Positions 11,601-22,786 of a stretch of 64,000 nucleotides of DNA are shown one piece after another. Location: assembly GCA_900169235.1 (NCBI GenBank), contig FWCC01000041.1, positions 30,888 through 94,887 of the forward strand. Direction: 5' to 3'. Under the pieces are notes generated by a model. It searched no databases and had not been told where the DNA came from. It saw only the letters and a program-made list of their open reading frames with translations. Source of the DNA: Zarea fungicola. Taxonomy: Eukaryota; Ascomycota; Sordariomycetes; Hypocreales; Cordycipitaceae. The position numbers were made by a program, and so were the translations under genes. How positions within the stretch are numbered: the first letter of the stretch is position 1; each line of letters starts with the position of its first letter.

Positions 11601-11771
11601 ATCTTTGATGACCACGGCGGCTCGTCCATTCCCATGTTGTGCAGCATCCCGGGGCTCGAGCAACTCGAGGCATCACAACTCTTGACTAAGAGTCAGACGT
11701 TACCGGAGAGCCTGATCCGTGATGAGGAGCGACTGCCGGATGAGATTTGGGACTCTGAAGATGGGGAATGA
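8697..11771 (+). CDS. large serine/glutamine-rich protein, function unknown, probably nuclear
   Basis: A single open frame giving 1024 aa from the ATG at 8697 (the frame stays open a little upstream but has no ATG there). I do not recognise the family. The protein is mostly low complexity: basic RRRR/KRRKRR clusters that look like nuclear localisation signals, acidic stretches (GDSDEAEKENTS, SDGEEGDFNTESDANEDEDD), and S/P/Q-rich linkers. Two related motifs stand out: QKTLTQYDF (about 70-78), followed by a SUMO-interaction-like VVEL plus acidic residues, and QTLTQFIG (about 224-231). The first is close to, but not a perfect match for, a PCNA-interacting box. A more ordered block, about residues 695-832 (TPRTDILLPLSRRTL ... 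NLRQALF), is the best candidate for a folded domain. The upstream ACGCG cluster suggests G1/S expression. A role in chromatin, replication or repair is inference only. Confidence 0.75.
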   Translation: MTPRTRSGGVAPPTSSIIYKTSPKLKQVQFPARRKTVRTYGRRGRRRDGSVDKRDGEDDSSALTTAALKQKTLTQYDFAPSFNEDSVVELSDASDAEMVDDIGDSDEAEKENTSPNIQKASTRKRTAPQQPRKQNKTDEGEESRVQGTEPESDGQDDKEDGHKRRKRRHSLESANGTKTRRRRTLGEEHRMSSMRKSKNSRRRRTLGDSPVMTTSSRSSRYHTQTLTQFIGRTTSFVADSEDDGDLGNMENDGFLEWLGDSEPQTPSKAIRTSKQDSILTVGAGTTATAAVTTITADHSPSPYRRTRRKLDVPLVEQPREESVVPQTPAKTLRFDVPPSARHISPSPSRIAAVYGAPSQSRSPSSKRCGKMSSPLKPPTELMGRPAELLSPATKKPALVIQDSYATEGWSSVGGTQARQYTPSQTQTEVFSTPAEEMVTNKEAAVTQTPIKESRLQDRRNLPPAPTQTQDGYTDQEFFGAVSQIAQDSTAASQQEQEQGQKEEDRQQQPLTSKSKTQKSRRTSVMREIPDSDGEEGDFNTESDANEDEDDAEESRFAAGAETQLLMDQLHSSVRKGSGMLQVRNATSSSVTSPHPPPLLSSPGAASPSSAITSQSVPSSSTKAAFSQKQKQRQRGQQTPQQKTKTGIITNDIPIDYQGTPLRRPLHHQEPVDTQGVPLESQRVPVATLQGFTPATPRTDILLPLSRRTLTNLLSGHQDAIVLPFKVPLQVVRFWLIHDGLLRHLACVSTPENNISSGGRSESRYNPKQENGRGGQGTWTYAISQVYELNNAVTEADMRDEDWIHGQVMRYSYFPPAIVNQLLWNLRQALFATEHDAEHAATATPAAAAAGIIAFSSSPQQQQRQQTSSKKSTPRVNSQRGNLESSPSRATRPPPPSTMPAPPPPKRHSRMSKSHTQLHFVRPSQATTVSQASSVADIPGSPGIVIPGTAAAAAVLHHRLNLDESSESLIFDDHGGSSIPMLCSIPGLEQLEASQLLTKSQTLPESLIRDEERLPDEIWDSEDGE

Positions 11772-12248
11772 CAGGAGAATCGAAGTATAAGTGAGAAAAT
11801 GGGAAGGAAAGGGATAACGAAGGCTCCCACAACGTTGAATAAACGAGATAGATGTTCATAAGCTTACTAGTTACGAATCATGATCTGGCGTTTACTTTAC
11901 TTACAAGCTGACATGGTGACTGCCATTATTAAGATAGTCTCATTGTTCTGTAATCTCATGTTGCAATAAATCATATTCGAATGCTAATGCCATGTCTATA
12001 CAGCCAAGGAAAAGAAAAACAAATTACAATGCAGACCCAGTCATGCAATTATCATCCACCCGTCTATTGATTTGCTTTTATGCCCATTTGCCCCACCGGT
12101 CGATTGCCACAATAAAGGCGATTGAGTGGCACCAACGGTAATAAAACACGTAGAATTGTGACAGAATAGCCCTGCTTTTCGTTTTGTTGGTCATCAAAAG
12201 GACTGAAGAAAGCAATTGTAGCGGCACCCATATTTAAAAACACAGCCG
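11772..12248. other. convergent 3' intergenic spacer
   Basis: AT-rich spacer between two convergent genes. It holds the 3' UTRs and polyadenylation regions of both (AATAAA-like strings occur on both strands, for example AATAAA at 11838). No gene is seen. Confidence 0.6.
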
Positions 12249-15200
12249 TTAAGAAAGATGGAAGGCTCCTTGACCTTCCTTCATCGCAGTAAGTATTCGT
12301 TTTCGCATAGTCTCGTGTGTGGTGTAGTCCGGTAACTTTAGGTAATTGACACAGGTCATTACACTAGGCAGGTAATCGTCCGAAGTGTACGGGTGCTCGC
12401 TCGGTTTGCAGACGACAGTGAACATGGGTGTTAGGCTACGGAAACCACCGATAGGAAGCTTTGGGCTTCCTGTAATAAACTGAAGAAATTCTCGCCGCTC
12501 GCTCAGATTAAATTCGCTCATAACCTGCAGCAGGTTCTTTACACTATGGCTGTCCATGTTGTAACCGTGGTCTGCTTTGATGGAATCGGTTAGAGCTGTA
12601 GCAGTCATGGGTTAGCATTAATACGGCATCGATGAAAATTTGAGAAAACTTACTTTCAAGGGACCAATCCTCATTTACTTTGCCGAATAGAGCCACCAAC
12701 TCAGCCGGAGTGAATGCACTTAAAGCCGTGTAAGGGAATACTTGGGAGAAACCAGCTCTGAATGCATCGACTTGGCTGCGTACTCCCGAGCCAAGCGTCA
12801 TGTCGATGACTTTGTCTAGGTAGCTGTCGACATTTTCGATGGAAACACGCTTTTGTGACCCATTTGTTTCCAGTTCGATGTTAGGGTAACCGGGAAGTGT
12901 GAAGTCGAGACACAGGTCATCCAGTCGCACGCCGTCAATTGAAATACTCTCGGTATCAGCAACCTTTTGCGCTGGCGTTCGACTTGGATCTTCGTCAATT
13001 TCCTTCTTGGCGGTGGAGTATTTCATAATTGTTTTCAGTGATCTTGCAAGACCGGGGTCTACAACCTTGACGGCACCTAGAGATGGCTTGACGCCTGCAG
13101 AAGCCACGTCGGTGATGCGGAAAAAGGTGGGATTGAAGTGGATGTCAATGATTCGAGAATCAATCATTGATCGTGCGACAAACTTGCCCAGCATTTTGAA
13201 TAAATGGAGAATGCGCTCGCCGTTGGGAGTGCTCACTTCTTCTGCGCTCAATGGTCGTGGGAACAGACCAGAAGCGCCAGATATGAACTCGTCCGACCCA
13301 TTGCCGTCAACGTCACGCCAAAGGCGCAGTTTCTTCTTCGCAAATTCATTGGACACAGTAGAGTAGAATTCTAGGGTTGGTCCAAGACCAGTGCCGACCT
13401 CTTCAAAATACTCGACTTCCAGTATACTCTGTGAGGCACCATATAGCTCCATGACTTTGAGAGCCGACTCGAGGATCTTTTGGCGGGAAATCCTGACTTT
13501 TTGCCTCTGTAGCCGACCCAGGAAAGGACGCTCATTGTGTCGATCTCTGCGATTGTCCTCTGCCTGCGCATTCTGCCATCTTGCCATCGATCGAGCATAT
13601 CCAAACGATGTAGACTGAAGGAAGAGGTGACGTGTCTCAAAGGGAAAGAGGAATGGGTACTGACGAGCCAGATCCTCAGACCAGCTAGGTAGGCAGCTGC
13701 TAGCTACAATAAGCGGTTCTTCCAACTGGCGATTGAGCTTAGCTGTCAGCTTTGTGCTAACAAACTGTGATGGTGGTTCAACATTTAGACTGATGGTCTG
13801 TTGGTCGCTGGCAACTAGAACGTCCTCAATGTTCTCGTTTAGCTGGTGCAAGATGTTCAGGAGACGCAGAATCGAGGCCGTTGTTGGATTCTTCGCCAGT
13901 GAGGCTGGAATACCACCTGACGCCTCCGAGTCTATCTCGCTGTTTGCCGCAAACGACGACGTTTCCACTGGTGGCCCAGACACTCTTTTGAACTTAATAG
14001 GGTGAGTTGCGGACCAAATGCTTCTACTGATATGTTGATCCTCTGCCTTGGAGGCCGACAAGAAGACGGCTCGATATATAGTGGTCTCGTTGGGAATCAC
14101 CTTGCCATCCAGAGAAAACTCGATATGCCAATCTTGTGGCACAGCCTGGAGCGCTGATGCGTATGACATGGATCTTGATGTACCAGTTGGTGTTGAGGTT
14201 GTGGCAGGTTGTGGTTTCTCACTGGCGCGCTTATCCGTGCTTGAAGGTGTCGGAACCTTTGTACCGTCCTCTTTGCTGGCTATCACCCCCCCGCTTGTGG
14301 CAACCTCAACATCAACGGCAGAGGGATCTTCAGGAGTTGGGGCATCCTGCTCCGCATCCAAATCTTCTTCAAGTTCGCCGACAATTGCGTCTAGCGCACT
14401 GCTATCAGCAATATCGTCGTCATCGCCATCGCTTATCTGCTTCTCATCGGCGCACTCCAAATTGCTTTGGTTGCCTTCATCGTCGTCGGGGGGAGGGTTA
14501 GCTGGCGACTGAGCCTCCGAAGATGTAGCCTGCCGACGAGAAGATCTTCTCAAGCCATGCCCAGAGTGAGAGGGCCCCCCAGTTTGATCTGCGTTTGTTG
14601 GTGTGGTAGGATGCTGAGGTGGCTTACTACTCATTGCACGTCGGAGTTGTTGCGACCCTGGTAGCATACCAGCAAGAGGTGGAGGGGGTGGTGGCACAGA
14701 GCCAGGGGCAATGGGAGAACCTTCAGTTAGACGTGAGCCAGGTGAAGTACCGAGCGGAAGTCCGGCCATGGCAGCGAGAGCTCTTGTTAGTCCATCACGT
14801 CGTGCAATGCGCGGTCGCTCAGAAAGACTGATCCGAGGACGTAAATAGTCATCCAATGATTTGAATGTAGCAATCGCATGTATAGAAACCATTATGTTTC
14901 TGTAAGGGCGAGGGATATTCGAATCATCATCAGCCACAAGACGAAGACGAATCTGCTTGCCAAGCATAGATGCCGGACTTGTACGGTTACCGTCAAAAGA
15001 ATTGTGGTGCACTGTGACCACTTCGTAGTGCTCTGACCTACTGAGCAGGTCTTGAAGTTTGTGTATCATCATGCTAAAGGGAGTAGCTGGAGATTCAGCA
15101 GTTGCCGTCTTCGGCCTCGTCTTAATACTATGGGCCATGAAGACCTGTAAGAAGGTTGACTGAGCTGAACGGGCTAATTCTTCGTCGGGGTTGCTGAGAA

Positions 15201-18160
15201 CTTCCACCAAAGACCGGACTAAACCAGATGAAAGGAGCTCTGCGCTCGTCACCGTTTCCAACACATCCGTATCGAATTGGGCGGCCAGCCGAGAGAACAA
15301 CGCTCTTCCGGCAGACGGCGAAAGATCGTGCGACGTGCGCTTCAGGTAGAATGACTCTAGCTCATCAGCAAGTTTTCTGAGGTCGTTCATGATAAGGCCA
15401 GCCTTAGCCTTCATATCACGTCCAGGATCCTCATTTTCGTGAGATTCCAAAAACTTCTTTGCCACCTCGCATATGCGCATCTTTGTGGCGCGGGAATCTG
15501 ATAAATATCTGCGCGGAGGAGCAGCTGCTTCAGAAGATGAAGATGACGAGCCGGAGCTTATGGGAGACTCATTGCCGGCGTTTTCGTCCTGACCCTGGTT
15601 CTCGACTTCCTCATCCTCTTCAGGATTGGCTTCTACTTCTGCTGTGTTTACTTCGTCTCTGTCATGATTGCTTGCTTCTTCTTCTTCTTCTGCATTCACG
15701 CCCTCTCCGTCTTGGCTGCCGTGACCCTGATCAGCCTCGTCATCCTCCCCTTCGGACATTGGTGAGGCCTCTCTGTTAGCGGCTCCACTCTCCTGGTGGC
15801 TTGCAAGCTCATCGGCATTTTCATCAGGAACCTGGGTGGAGAGCTTCTCAATTTCCAAAATGACGCCTTCTCGATATAACTGGTAGCGATATATTCTGTC
15901 TAAACGGCTGAGAAGCAGTTCTGTAGCTTGAAGACCAAGCATCACGAGGCTGGGGTGATCTTGCTGAGAAAGAATAGAAGCAAGGAAAGACGCGTAAGGA
16001 ACCGGCACAAGAGCTTCCTCGAGGATCTTCTCGTCAAGATTGGAGAGCATTTTTACTTGCGCCTGCAACACCTTTTGACGAACGCTGAGATTGACAGTGC
16101 TAGAAAAAACATCTGTGAGGGTAGGAAAGATGATCAACGCAAAGCGTCTTACTTCATCTTTACAGCCATTGAGAAGTGAGAGGCGCTTTTCGCTTGAACT
16201 CTGGTGACTGCCATCGGCTGCTGTAGTGCTTTCACTTGGTTCAGAACTTGGAAGATGAAACTCAACGAAGTCTCCGTAGAGAGGATCTGCATCCTTGGGC
16301 AGTCCTGGGAGCAGTTCGCATATAACGTTCAGCGTTTCGATAATTTGCTCACGGGGCCGATGAATAAGCGCTTGCATAATAACCACACTGTCAAGCTTGG
16401 AGGCAACATCTTCAGTGCCACTTGGAGGAGAAACGCCAGTCAGTATCTGGTATAGTGTCTCGACAACCTGCAGCTGGAACAGCTCCGCAGAGAGTCGCGG
16501 ACTGGCCCGGGCGGTAAATGCCAAAACACGTAGGAATTGAGTGTGGATGTTGGATCCAATGAGGTTTGTAGTTCCAGGAACGAGTAAGCGCAAGACAGCG
16601 CGGAGCAAATCAACGCTGACAAGCTCTTCAAGCTTTGTGGGCTGGTGTTTGAAACTCTCAACAATACCGGACACACAGAGTGACGCTTGTTCAACCACTC
16701 GCTGGTCGTTGCTATTAAGGACATTCAGCAGAATTGGCATAACGTCTCTCACAACAGGGAATGAATCGTCTGGGATGTTGCGGCAACAATTCGCGGCTGT
16801 AGTTACTGCCGTCCTCTGGGTGCTCGTAGCGAAGAAATCGAGATATGACAGACATGCTGTGAGACCACCCTCACGGACGATGCTGGAGGGGTATTCGACT
16901 GAAATCTTTTCAAGAGTACTCAACGATTGCTCGGCCAAGTCGATGAAGGAAATTTCAAGCAGCTTTTGGCACAAAACAGGCACTGCATTTCCATATACAA
17001 CATTGGCGACACTGGCAGGTAGTGCTTCCATCAAATTTGCCAAGCAGCGGCAGGCGAGTAGCATGACCTCCGGGCTCTCTTCCTTGTGCATGAGCTGCAC
17101 TAACTCCCTTACAAAAGCGTCTGGGGAGAAATGCCCAGCGAGATTATCCTCATTGGAGACTAAGAGGAGTTCCGAAAGCTCCTGCAGGGCAATTACCTGT
17201 ACCGAGAGATCATCATCGCGAAGGTTATTTAATAGCTCACGTAGGCGAGTTGTCAAGCCTGACATCATTCCTGTAAGAGCTCGAAGAGTATTGGACAGGC
17301 CAGCAGCCCCAAAGGCACTAAACGGATCACTAGAATCACCAAAAGCATTGCCGCCATGGCCATGTTCATCGTCGTCATCATCTTCGTCGTCATCTTCGTC
17401 GTCGTCATCGTTGTCATGACGTTGATCTGGTTCATCGTCATTGCCGTCGTCGCTGTCATCAACTTGGTTCACCGCTTTTGAAGAGTGCTGCTGGGACGTT
17501 CCAGTCCCATATCGGATGTCATCTGTGCCGCTCATGATGATATCTTCATCTGCGACACCCGAAGTAACACGCTTGGATCGTCGAGTCAAAGGGGAAGGCT
17601 CTTCGTGGGCATCTAATAAGTAGTTGAGAAGTCAATAAAAATAGTGCAGAAATCGCATTATAAGAGACACCCACCATTGGCACTCTGAGCAGACTTCTTA
17701 CTGCGGCTTCTACGACTGTTTACGTTGGCTAATGGCGAATGGTCATGCTTGGCATCTTTGGGACCCGTGTCATCACTATCGCTGTCAGCACGATATTCAT
17801 AATATGCACTATGATTGAGTCTTACTTGGACCCGTCCATTGTAACCGGAGCTTTGTGTGTTTGGGGAATATTGATCGGCGCTTTCGTGTTTGCACTGGGA
17901 GGCAGAGAAGCCACTGCGTCTTCGGGTATCTTTTGCCTCTTAGATCTCCGGTCCGAGGAGCTGGGATGTGCTACAGTAGCAAGTTGCTTGGCTCCTGCAG
18001 AGGCTTTTCGTTTGCGAGGAAGAGGGAGAGGTGCGTCTTGCAGAGTTGTTGAGGAATCGTTAGGTTCTTGGGTCGTTTTCGTTGCGGTTGGAGGTGCCGA
18101 TGTCTGGGCTACCTGGCTGGCAGCTTGACGAGCAGACGACCTGGTAATTCTAGGACCCAT
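12249..18160 (-). CDS. UFD4: HECT E3 ubiquitin-protein ligase, Ufd4/TRIP12 type
   Basis: A four-exon gene on the minus strand: 18160-17826, 17781-17675, 17612-12654 and 12595-12249, coding 1915 aa. All junctions are frame-consistent. Ufd4/TRIP12 ligases extend ubiquitin chains in the ubiquitin-fusion-degradation pathway and on Arg/N-degron substrates. In order: a basic, disordered N terminus (MGPRITRSSARQ, PRKRKASAG) with NLS-like clusters; an acidic D/E run near 215-232; armadillo-like helical repeats, about 255-615; acidic and serine-rich linkers; and a C-terminal HECT domain, about 1535-1915. The catalytic cysteine is Cys1882 in MTCVNYLKLP, on the last exon; the last intron (58 nt) lies in WSLET|LTDSIKADHGY. 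The start at 18160 is the first ATG in frame. The N-terminal exons are short and were recovered only by following splice motifs; the core is certain. Confidence 0.93.
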
Positions 18161-20164
18161 GAGCAACTGATTTTCCTCAAGAGTGACGGGAGATTGTTTC
18201 TGTGTGGCGCTACAATGGCGAGTATAAGAATGGCCTGCACTGGCAGGCAACCTGTAACGAGTGTATAGGAAGCATTTAAATCACCCGCCCAAGGAAGGGG
18301 ATGATGTAGAGGGCAGGGCAGGCGACAGTTGGAGAAATGATATGAAGAGTGATTTGCGTATGCTGGTGTCGAAGTTGAGACGTCGAGGTGTTGGGCAAAT
18401 GTGAGTTTGGATTTGTTTGAGCAAGAATTAAGCGGGCGTTCTGCGGTCGGTGAGCAACTGCAGAGAAAATCGAGCGGCGTAGGCCAGCAGGTAACAGGCG
18501 AGAAAAAAAAATGCGTGTTGGCGATTGCGGTGGCAGTAGCAGTGGCCGCCAAGTTCAACGGGGGGGCAAAAGGCAGTCATTCAGTGAAATCGGCACTGGC
18601 CGAACAGAGCAGGACCTCCGAGGCAAGGCATCAGGGAGAGCCAACGTGAGGGCTCGAATTGCACAATACACGGGCAACGAAATAAAGTGCGCCGAAAGGA
18701 AATCAGATATCAAGACAGGGCTTACCTCTGAGGAGCAACTGATGTCACGCGTGCGTTGCTGGTCGGAGCAGTGTCGTCTGAGGAAAGTGGCACTGGGTTA
18801 TCGCCTGCCAGTGTTCGTTCTGCCATGCCCGGACTACGCCATTAGTAGATTTGGCGCGGAGCTCGAAGCGGGCAGTAGAGGGTGTGTATTGGCGGTGCGT
18901 CCTTTGATGATGATAAATATTGTAGGTTAGGGGTGGGCGGTGGGTGGTGGGCGGTGCGGCGGGTAAAGTTGAGGGCTGCTTTCGGGGCGGTTGGGGGAAG
19001 AGGATTGGTGTGCAGTTGTCGTCGTGATGTCTCGCCTCCGGTGTGCGGGTGCGGGCCAGATAGGTACTTAGCTGGATGGTGTGCGGTGGTCAGGTGTCGA
19101 GAAGGTACTTTAATAATTACCAACAACTAAACGGATGTCGCGCAGTCAAGCGCAATCCATGAGTACCTTGCTACCTAAAGGTACGGGGTGAGGACCTTAC
19201 CAGTAGTTTGGTGGACGCAACGGGCGGGCGGCTCAGCGCCTCGCTTTCGTCATACACAGACCACAATGGGCTGGCTTTATTATTAATAATGGAGGGCTTG
19301 TCCCAAGTGTTGCTTGTTGGAATCTGCCTAAGAAAACGGCCTTTGCTGCAGAAAACGCGTGCGGTTATAAAGGAGACAAGAGGTTCAAACTGTATAAAAT
19401 AATTTTCTATTCTGGTTGCCGTCGTGCGAAGATGCAGGCTGCTACTTGTCGTTGAGGCGGACAGTTGCTTGTTACCTCTCCGTTACCTGCGTACCTACAC
19501 CACTGTATGTACCAACCTAGGTACCTAATGCCACTGGTGGGTGGCCTTGACAGCATGCAACCGATGTAGTGGGTGATATGGGGTTAGCACTACATCTTGT
19601 TATTGACATTGGACCTTGGCTTCAAAAAATGTACTAAACTGCTGTTCCATCTCTGGGCGGTCCATTCACTGCAACAACGATCACTGTTTCTATGGCAGCA
19701 CAGGCCATTGGCCAGTTGGCCTGGTTCCACCTTCGAATCGTACAACTCCGTGCCAAACCAAATCGGCTTCCGCCTCCGGGGGACCTAGTGGGCGTGTTAG
19801 TGCCCGCGCAGGCGTCGCCTCCCTACGAACAGCCACAACAAAAGCAACTGGCACTGGTTTCTTCTCTACGGGTGTAATTGATATTTATTCATTTTGATAT
19901 TTATCACATCTTTAATTGGGCTGGACCCTACCTGCATGTATCACTGCATGTGTCACTGAATTTATCAAATCCGCCAGCATCTTATACAAGAGCTTGTCAC
20001 GCGACCGTTCAGAAATGCGACTCTGTGGATTCTAGACGCAATACGCAATTATAGTCTCTACGACTCGCTTCTGTCTGTTTAACCTATATTCTATGTTGTT
20101 ATTGACTTTTTTTTCTCGGGCGGTGGTGGTCCCTCTTTTGTTTCGTGTTTCGTACATGCAGTAT
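18161..20164. other. 2-kb intergenic region, UFD4 promoter side
   Basis: Holds the upstream region of UFD4 (minus strand) and the 3' flank of the E1-alpha gene. No coding region is supported: the ORFs are short, G/C-skewed and overlap on both strands. Several copies of a GGTACC-type motif occur between about 19060 and 19530, including a perfect palindrome TAGGTACCTA at 19518-19527. ACGCGT strings occur near 18749 and 19337. Confidence 0.5.
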
Positions 20165-21588
20165 TTATGGCTTCAACGTATCCTTGCCACCATCGTACTC
20201 CGTGACATCATACTCATCGGGATACTTTTCGATCAAGGCCTTCAGTTCCTGCATCTGAGCCTTGAGACCGGGTGTCAGCTCCTCATAAATGTCCTCAAAC
20301 ATTGTCTTGATTGCGGGTTTCTTTTCCTTCTCTGCAGCGCTAAACTCCTTCAGAATCTCCTTGCGCAGTACGTCTCTAGCCTCCTTCTCCTTGGCCTCGT
20401 CCCAGTAGCCCTTTGCCTCCATCCACTTGCGCAGGCGTGTGAGTGGGTTGTCGCGTCGTTTCCAATCCTCGACTTCGACGCGCGCACGATAGGCAAACGA
20501 GTCATCCGATGTGCTGTGGTGAGAGACACGGTATGTCATTGCCTCGATGAGGACCGGCTTGCCACCGTCTTGCAAAGCAAGCTCTCGTGCCTTCTTAGTG
20601 GCCTCGCGGACGGCCCAGATGTCGTTGCCGTCAACGCGGATAGTTTCGATACCGTAACCGATACCACGGCTGGCAATACCATCACCACGGTACTGCTCTA
20701 GTGTTGGCGTGGAGATTGCATATCCGTTGTTACGGCAGATAAAGATAACGGGGCATGATCTCGTGGCGGCAATGTTCATGGCCGCGTGGAAATCGCCCTC
20801 GCTTGCTGCACCTTCTCCAAAGAAGACGGCACACACGCGGGCCTTGGACTCGGGGTTCTGCATCTTTTGCAGCTTCAGCGCATATCCAGCGCCAGAAGCC
20901 TGGGGCAGCTGAGTAGCCAAAGGAGATGAGATGGTGTGCTATTATCACTGTTATTAGGTAAAATGTTAACATTGCTAGTCTGAGGAAGTATACGTACCAC
21001 ATTCAATTTCTTGCTGCCGTAGTGAATTGGCATATTTCTACCCTTACCGGGGTCGTTTTTATTGGAAAATAGTTGTGACATGAATTCCTTGGTGGTGAAT
21101 CCCCTCTCCTTGAACAGACCCTGTTCGCGATATTGGCAGAAGACGACGTCTTCTGGATCCAGCACACTGGATGTTCCCACACTGACTGCCTCCTCGCCAG
21201 CGCTGACCATGTAAAAGCTAAGGCGGCCTTGCCGTTGGGCATCGAACATGATGAGGTCCATGATGGAGATGAATAGCATATCCTTGTACAGTTTGACAAC
21301 CTGCTCCTCCGAAGTATCCGGCTCAAATGAGCTGTCGACCACTACACCATGCTGGTCCACGACACGGTACGTGGGCAAGGCCTTGTACGATTCTGGGTTC
21401 TCAAAGTTGAGGCTGTGCGTGAAAGCGCTCTTGAGCGCACCAGGAAACGAGACGAATTCCGAGTTGGGGCGCTGCGAGACGCTGCTGGCGGCGCGCGTTT
21501 GCAGAAGGGCGGCGCTGCGCGACTGGAATCTGGGAACGGAGGCCACGGCCCCGTGCAGCTGTACTCGTTGTAGCATACGAGACTTCAT
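20165..21588 (-). CDS. BCKDHA: 2-oxoisovalerate dehydrogenase E1 alpha subunit (BCKDH), mitochondrial
   Basis: Two exons (21588-20998 and 20938-20165, intron 59 nt, phase 0) give 454 aa. It is the thiamine-diphosphate-dependent E1 alpha chain of the branched-chain 2-oxoacid dehydrogenase complex, which oxidatively decarboxylates the 2-oxoacids from Leu, Ile and Val in the mitochondrial matrix. The N terminus (MKSRMLQRVQLHG, Arg/Ser/Ala-rich, no acids) looks like a targeting presequence. The TPP motif is GEGAASEGD...NNGYAIST, about 238-273. The loop YRVSHHSTSDDS, about 335-347, matches the region holding the regulatory phosphoserines of animal E1 alpha, here around Ser339 and Ser341, so control by a BCKD kinase is plausible. 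Fungal PDH E1 alpha is excluded by the HHSTSDDS loop and the PTYRVVDQHG N-terminal segment. The beta subunit is not in the window. Confidence 0.95.
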
Positions 21589-22197
21589 GACAATTGTGTT
21601 GATGTCGTTGCTTTTTTTCCTGTACACCAGCGACAATGCAAGAAAGCACTTTTGAAGAGTTGCCGCGGACCAGGAATCGAAATTCTGGGGAAAATAGTGT
21701 TGCTCGGCTGGTGGTGGTTGTTTGGGTCGATTGGCGAGCCGAAGCAGAGCGACGTCACTTGAGCCGTCTTAACCCGGAAGCCACCACTAACTAAGCCGGG
21801 CGCCGAAAACGTAGGTGTGTATGGTCGGCGGCCTACAGTACATAAGAACACAAAGCCGGTGTCTTCAGACTCCGCCGCGCTAGAAATAAAATGAGAGCTT
21901 GGCCATGATACCCATGCATTTCAGGAGGCTAGAAAGCTACCGCTGTGTATGAATAGACACTGAATTACATTGACATTTTTGCATGGAAACACAACGCCAA
22001 CTTGAACTGAGCGGTGAATGGGCTGCCAGCTGGCGACAAGTGTTGGCCGGCCACTTTCAGCGTACAAGATAAAAATAAAAATGAAATTGTGCAAGCAGTC
22101 AGTCACACAAATCAGAAGTAGATGGATTGCATCATATCAATTTCGAGATTTGCTGAACAGCCCATGCCTGGCATCCACACCACGTCAGCGTGCCGCA
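21589..22197. other. divergent intergenic region
   Basis: Upstream region of the E1-alpha gene on the minus strand and of the small ORF on the plus strand. Nothing else is recognised; a short A/T-rich run (ATAAAAATAAAAATG) lies near 22070. Confidence 0.5.
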
Positions 22198-22389
22198 ATG
22201 ACCAGCTCTAGAACCGGTCTCATAGTTACCATTCTGGTAGTTCTGACCGTCGTCGGATTCGCGGGGTTTGCCCTGCACTCCTTGACCACCCGTCTAGTTA
22301 AAGTTGTCAGGGCTTCCAACCCAAATGACGAAGAGGCAGAAGACACAAACATTGCAGCCAATTCGGCGGTAGCAGCAACGACGCTGTAG
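22198..22389 (+). CDS. possible 63-aa single-pass membrane peptide
   Basis: ATG at 22198 opens a 63-codon frame, MTSSRTGLIVTILVV..., with one strongly hydrophobic segment (about residues 8-28) followed by a basic stretch (TTRLVKVVR) and an acidic, Asp/Glu/Asn-rich tail (NPNDEEAEDTN). The initiation context CCGCAATGA is acceptable. The composition is what a small tail-in or signal-anchored membrane protein would show. It is not recognised as a known family, and chance is possible at this length. It lies about 400 bases upstream of COQ5 on the same strand. Confidence 0.35.
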   Translation: MTSSRTGLIVTILVVLTVVGFAGFALHSLTTRLVKVVRASNPNDEEAEDTNIAANSAVAATTL

Positions 22390-22786
22390 CCGGTGCCTTC
22401 CTCAACTAGCACAGTAAGTATAGTAATAGCTGTCATCGACAGCTAGTCCTGCAGACGTCCGCAGCGAAAATAAGCTCGTCTTCATCACGAAATCTGAAAC
22501 AGAAAAGCAGCATAACCCCCAGAGAGAAGAAGGCACAGCCATCCCAACCCAGACGCTATTTACAGCCCAAGATCTACAGTGCAGCCGATCGAGTGAAGCC
22601 AGCTGCTAAAACTGCATGCCTGGCGTGGAGCCGCCAACCTCAATTGGGAACCAGTGCCAAAATTTCCAGGCACCACAACGCCGAAGCATTTTCTGGGGAG
22701 TTGTGGTTCCCAGATTGCAAGCCCGGAACTGGACCAGCATCCTCTATCCAAATCGCTCTTTGGAACGGTAATCGATATTGAAAGCG
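22390..22786. other. intergenic, COQ5 promoter
   Basis: About 400 bases ahead of COQ5. Mixed composition; nothing specific recognised. Confidence 0.5.

Noticed and set aside
16541..17419. 292-codon ORF antisense to UFD4
   Set aside because: Shadow of the armadillo and acidic region; its poly-Ser tail is the complement of the Asp-rich (GAC/GAT/GAA) run.
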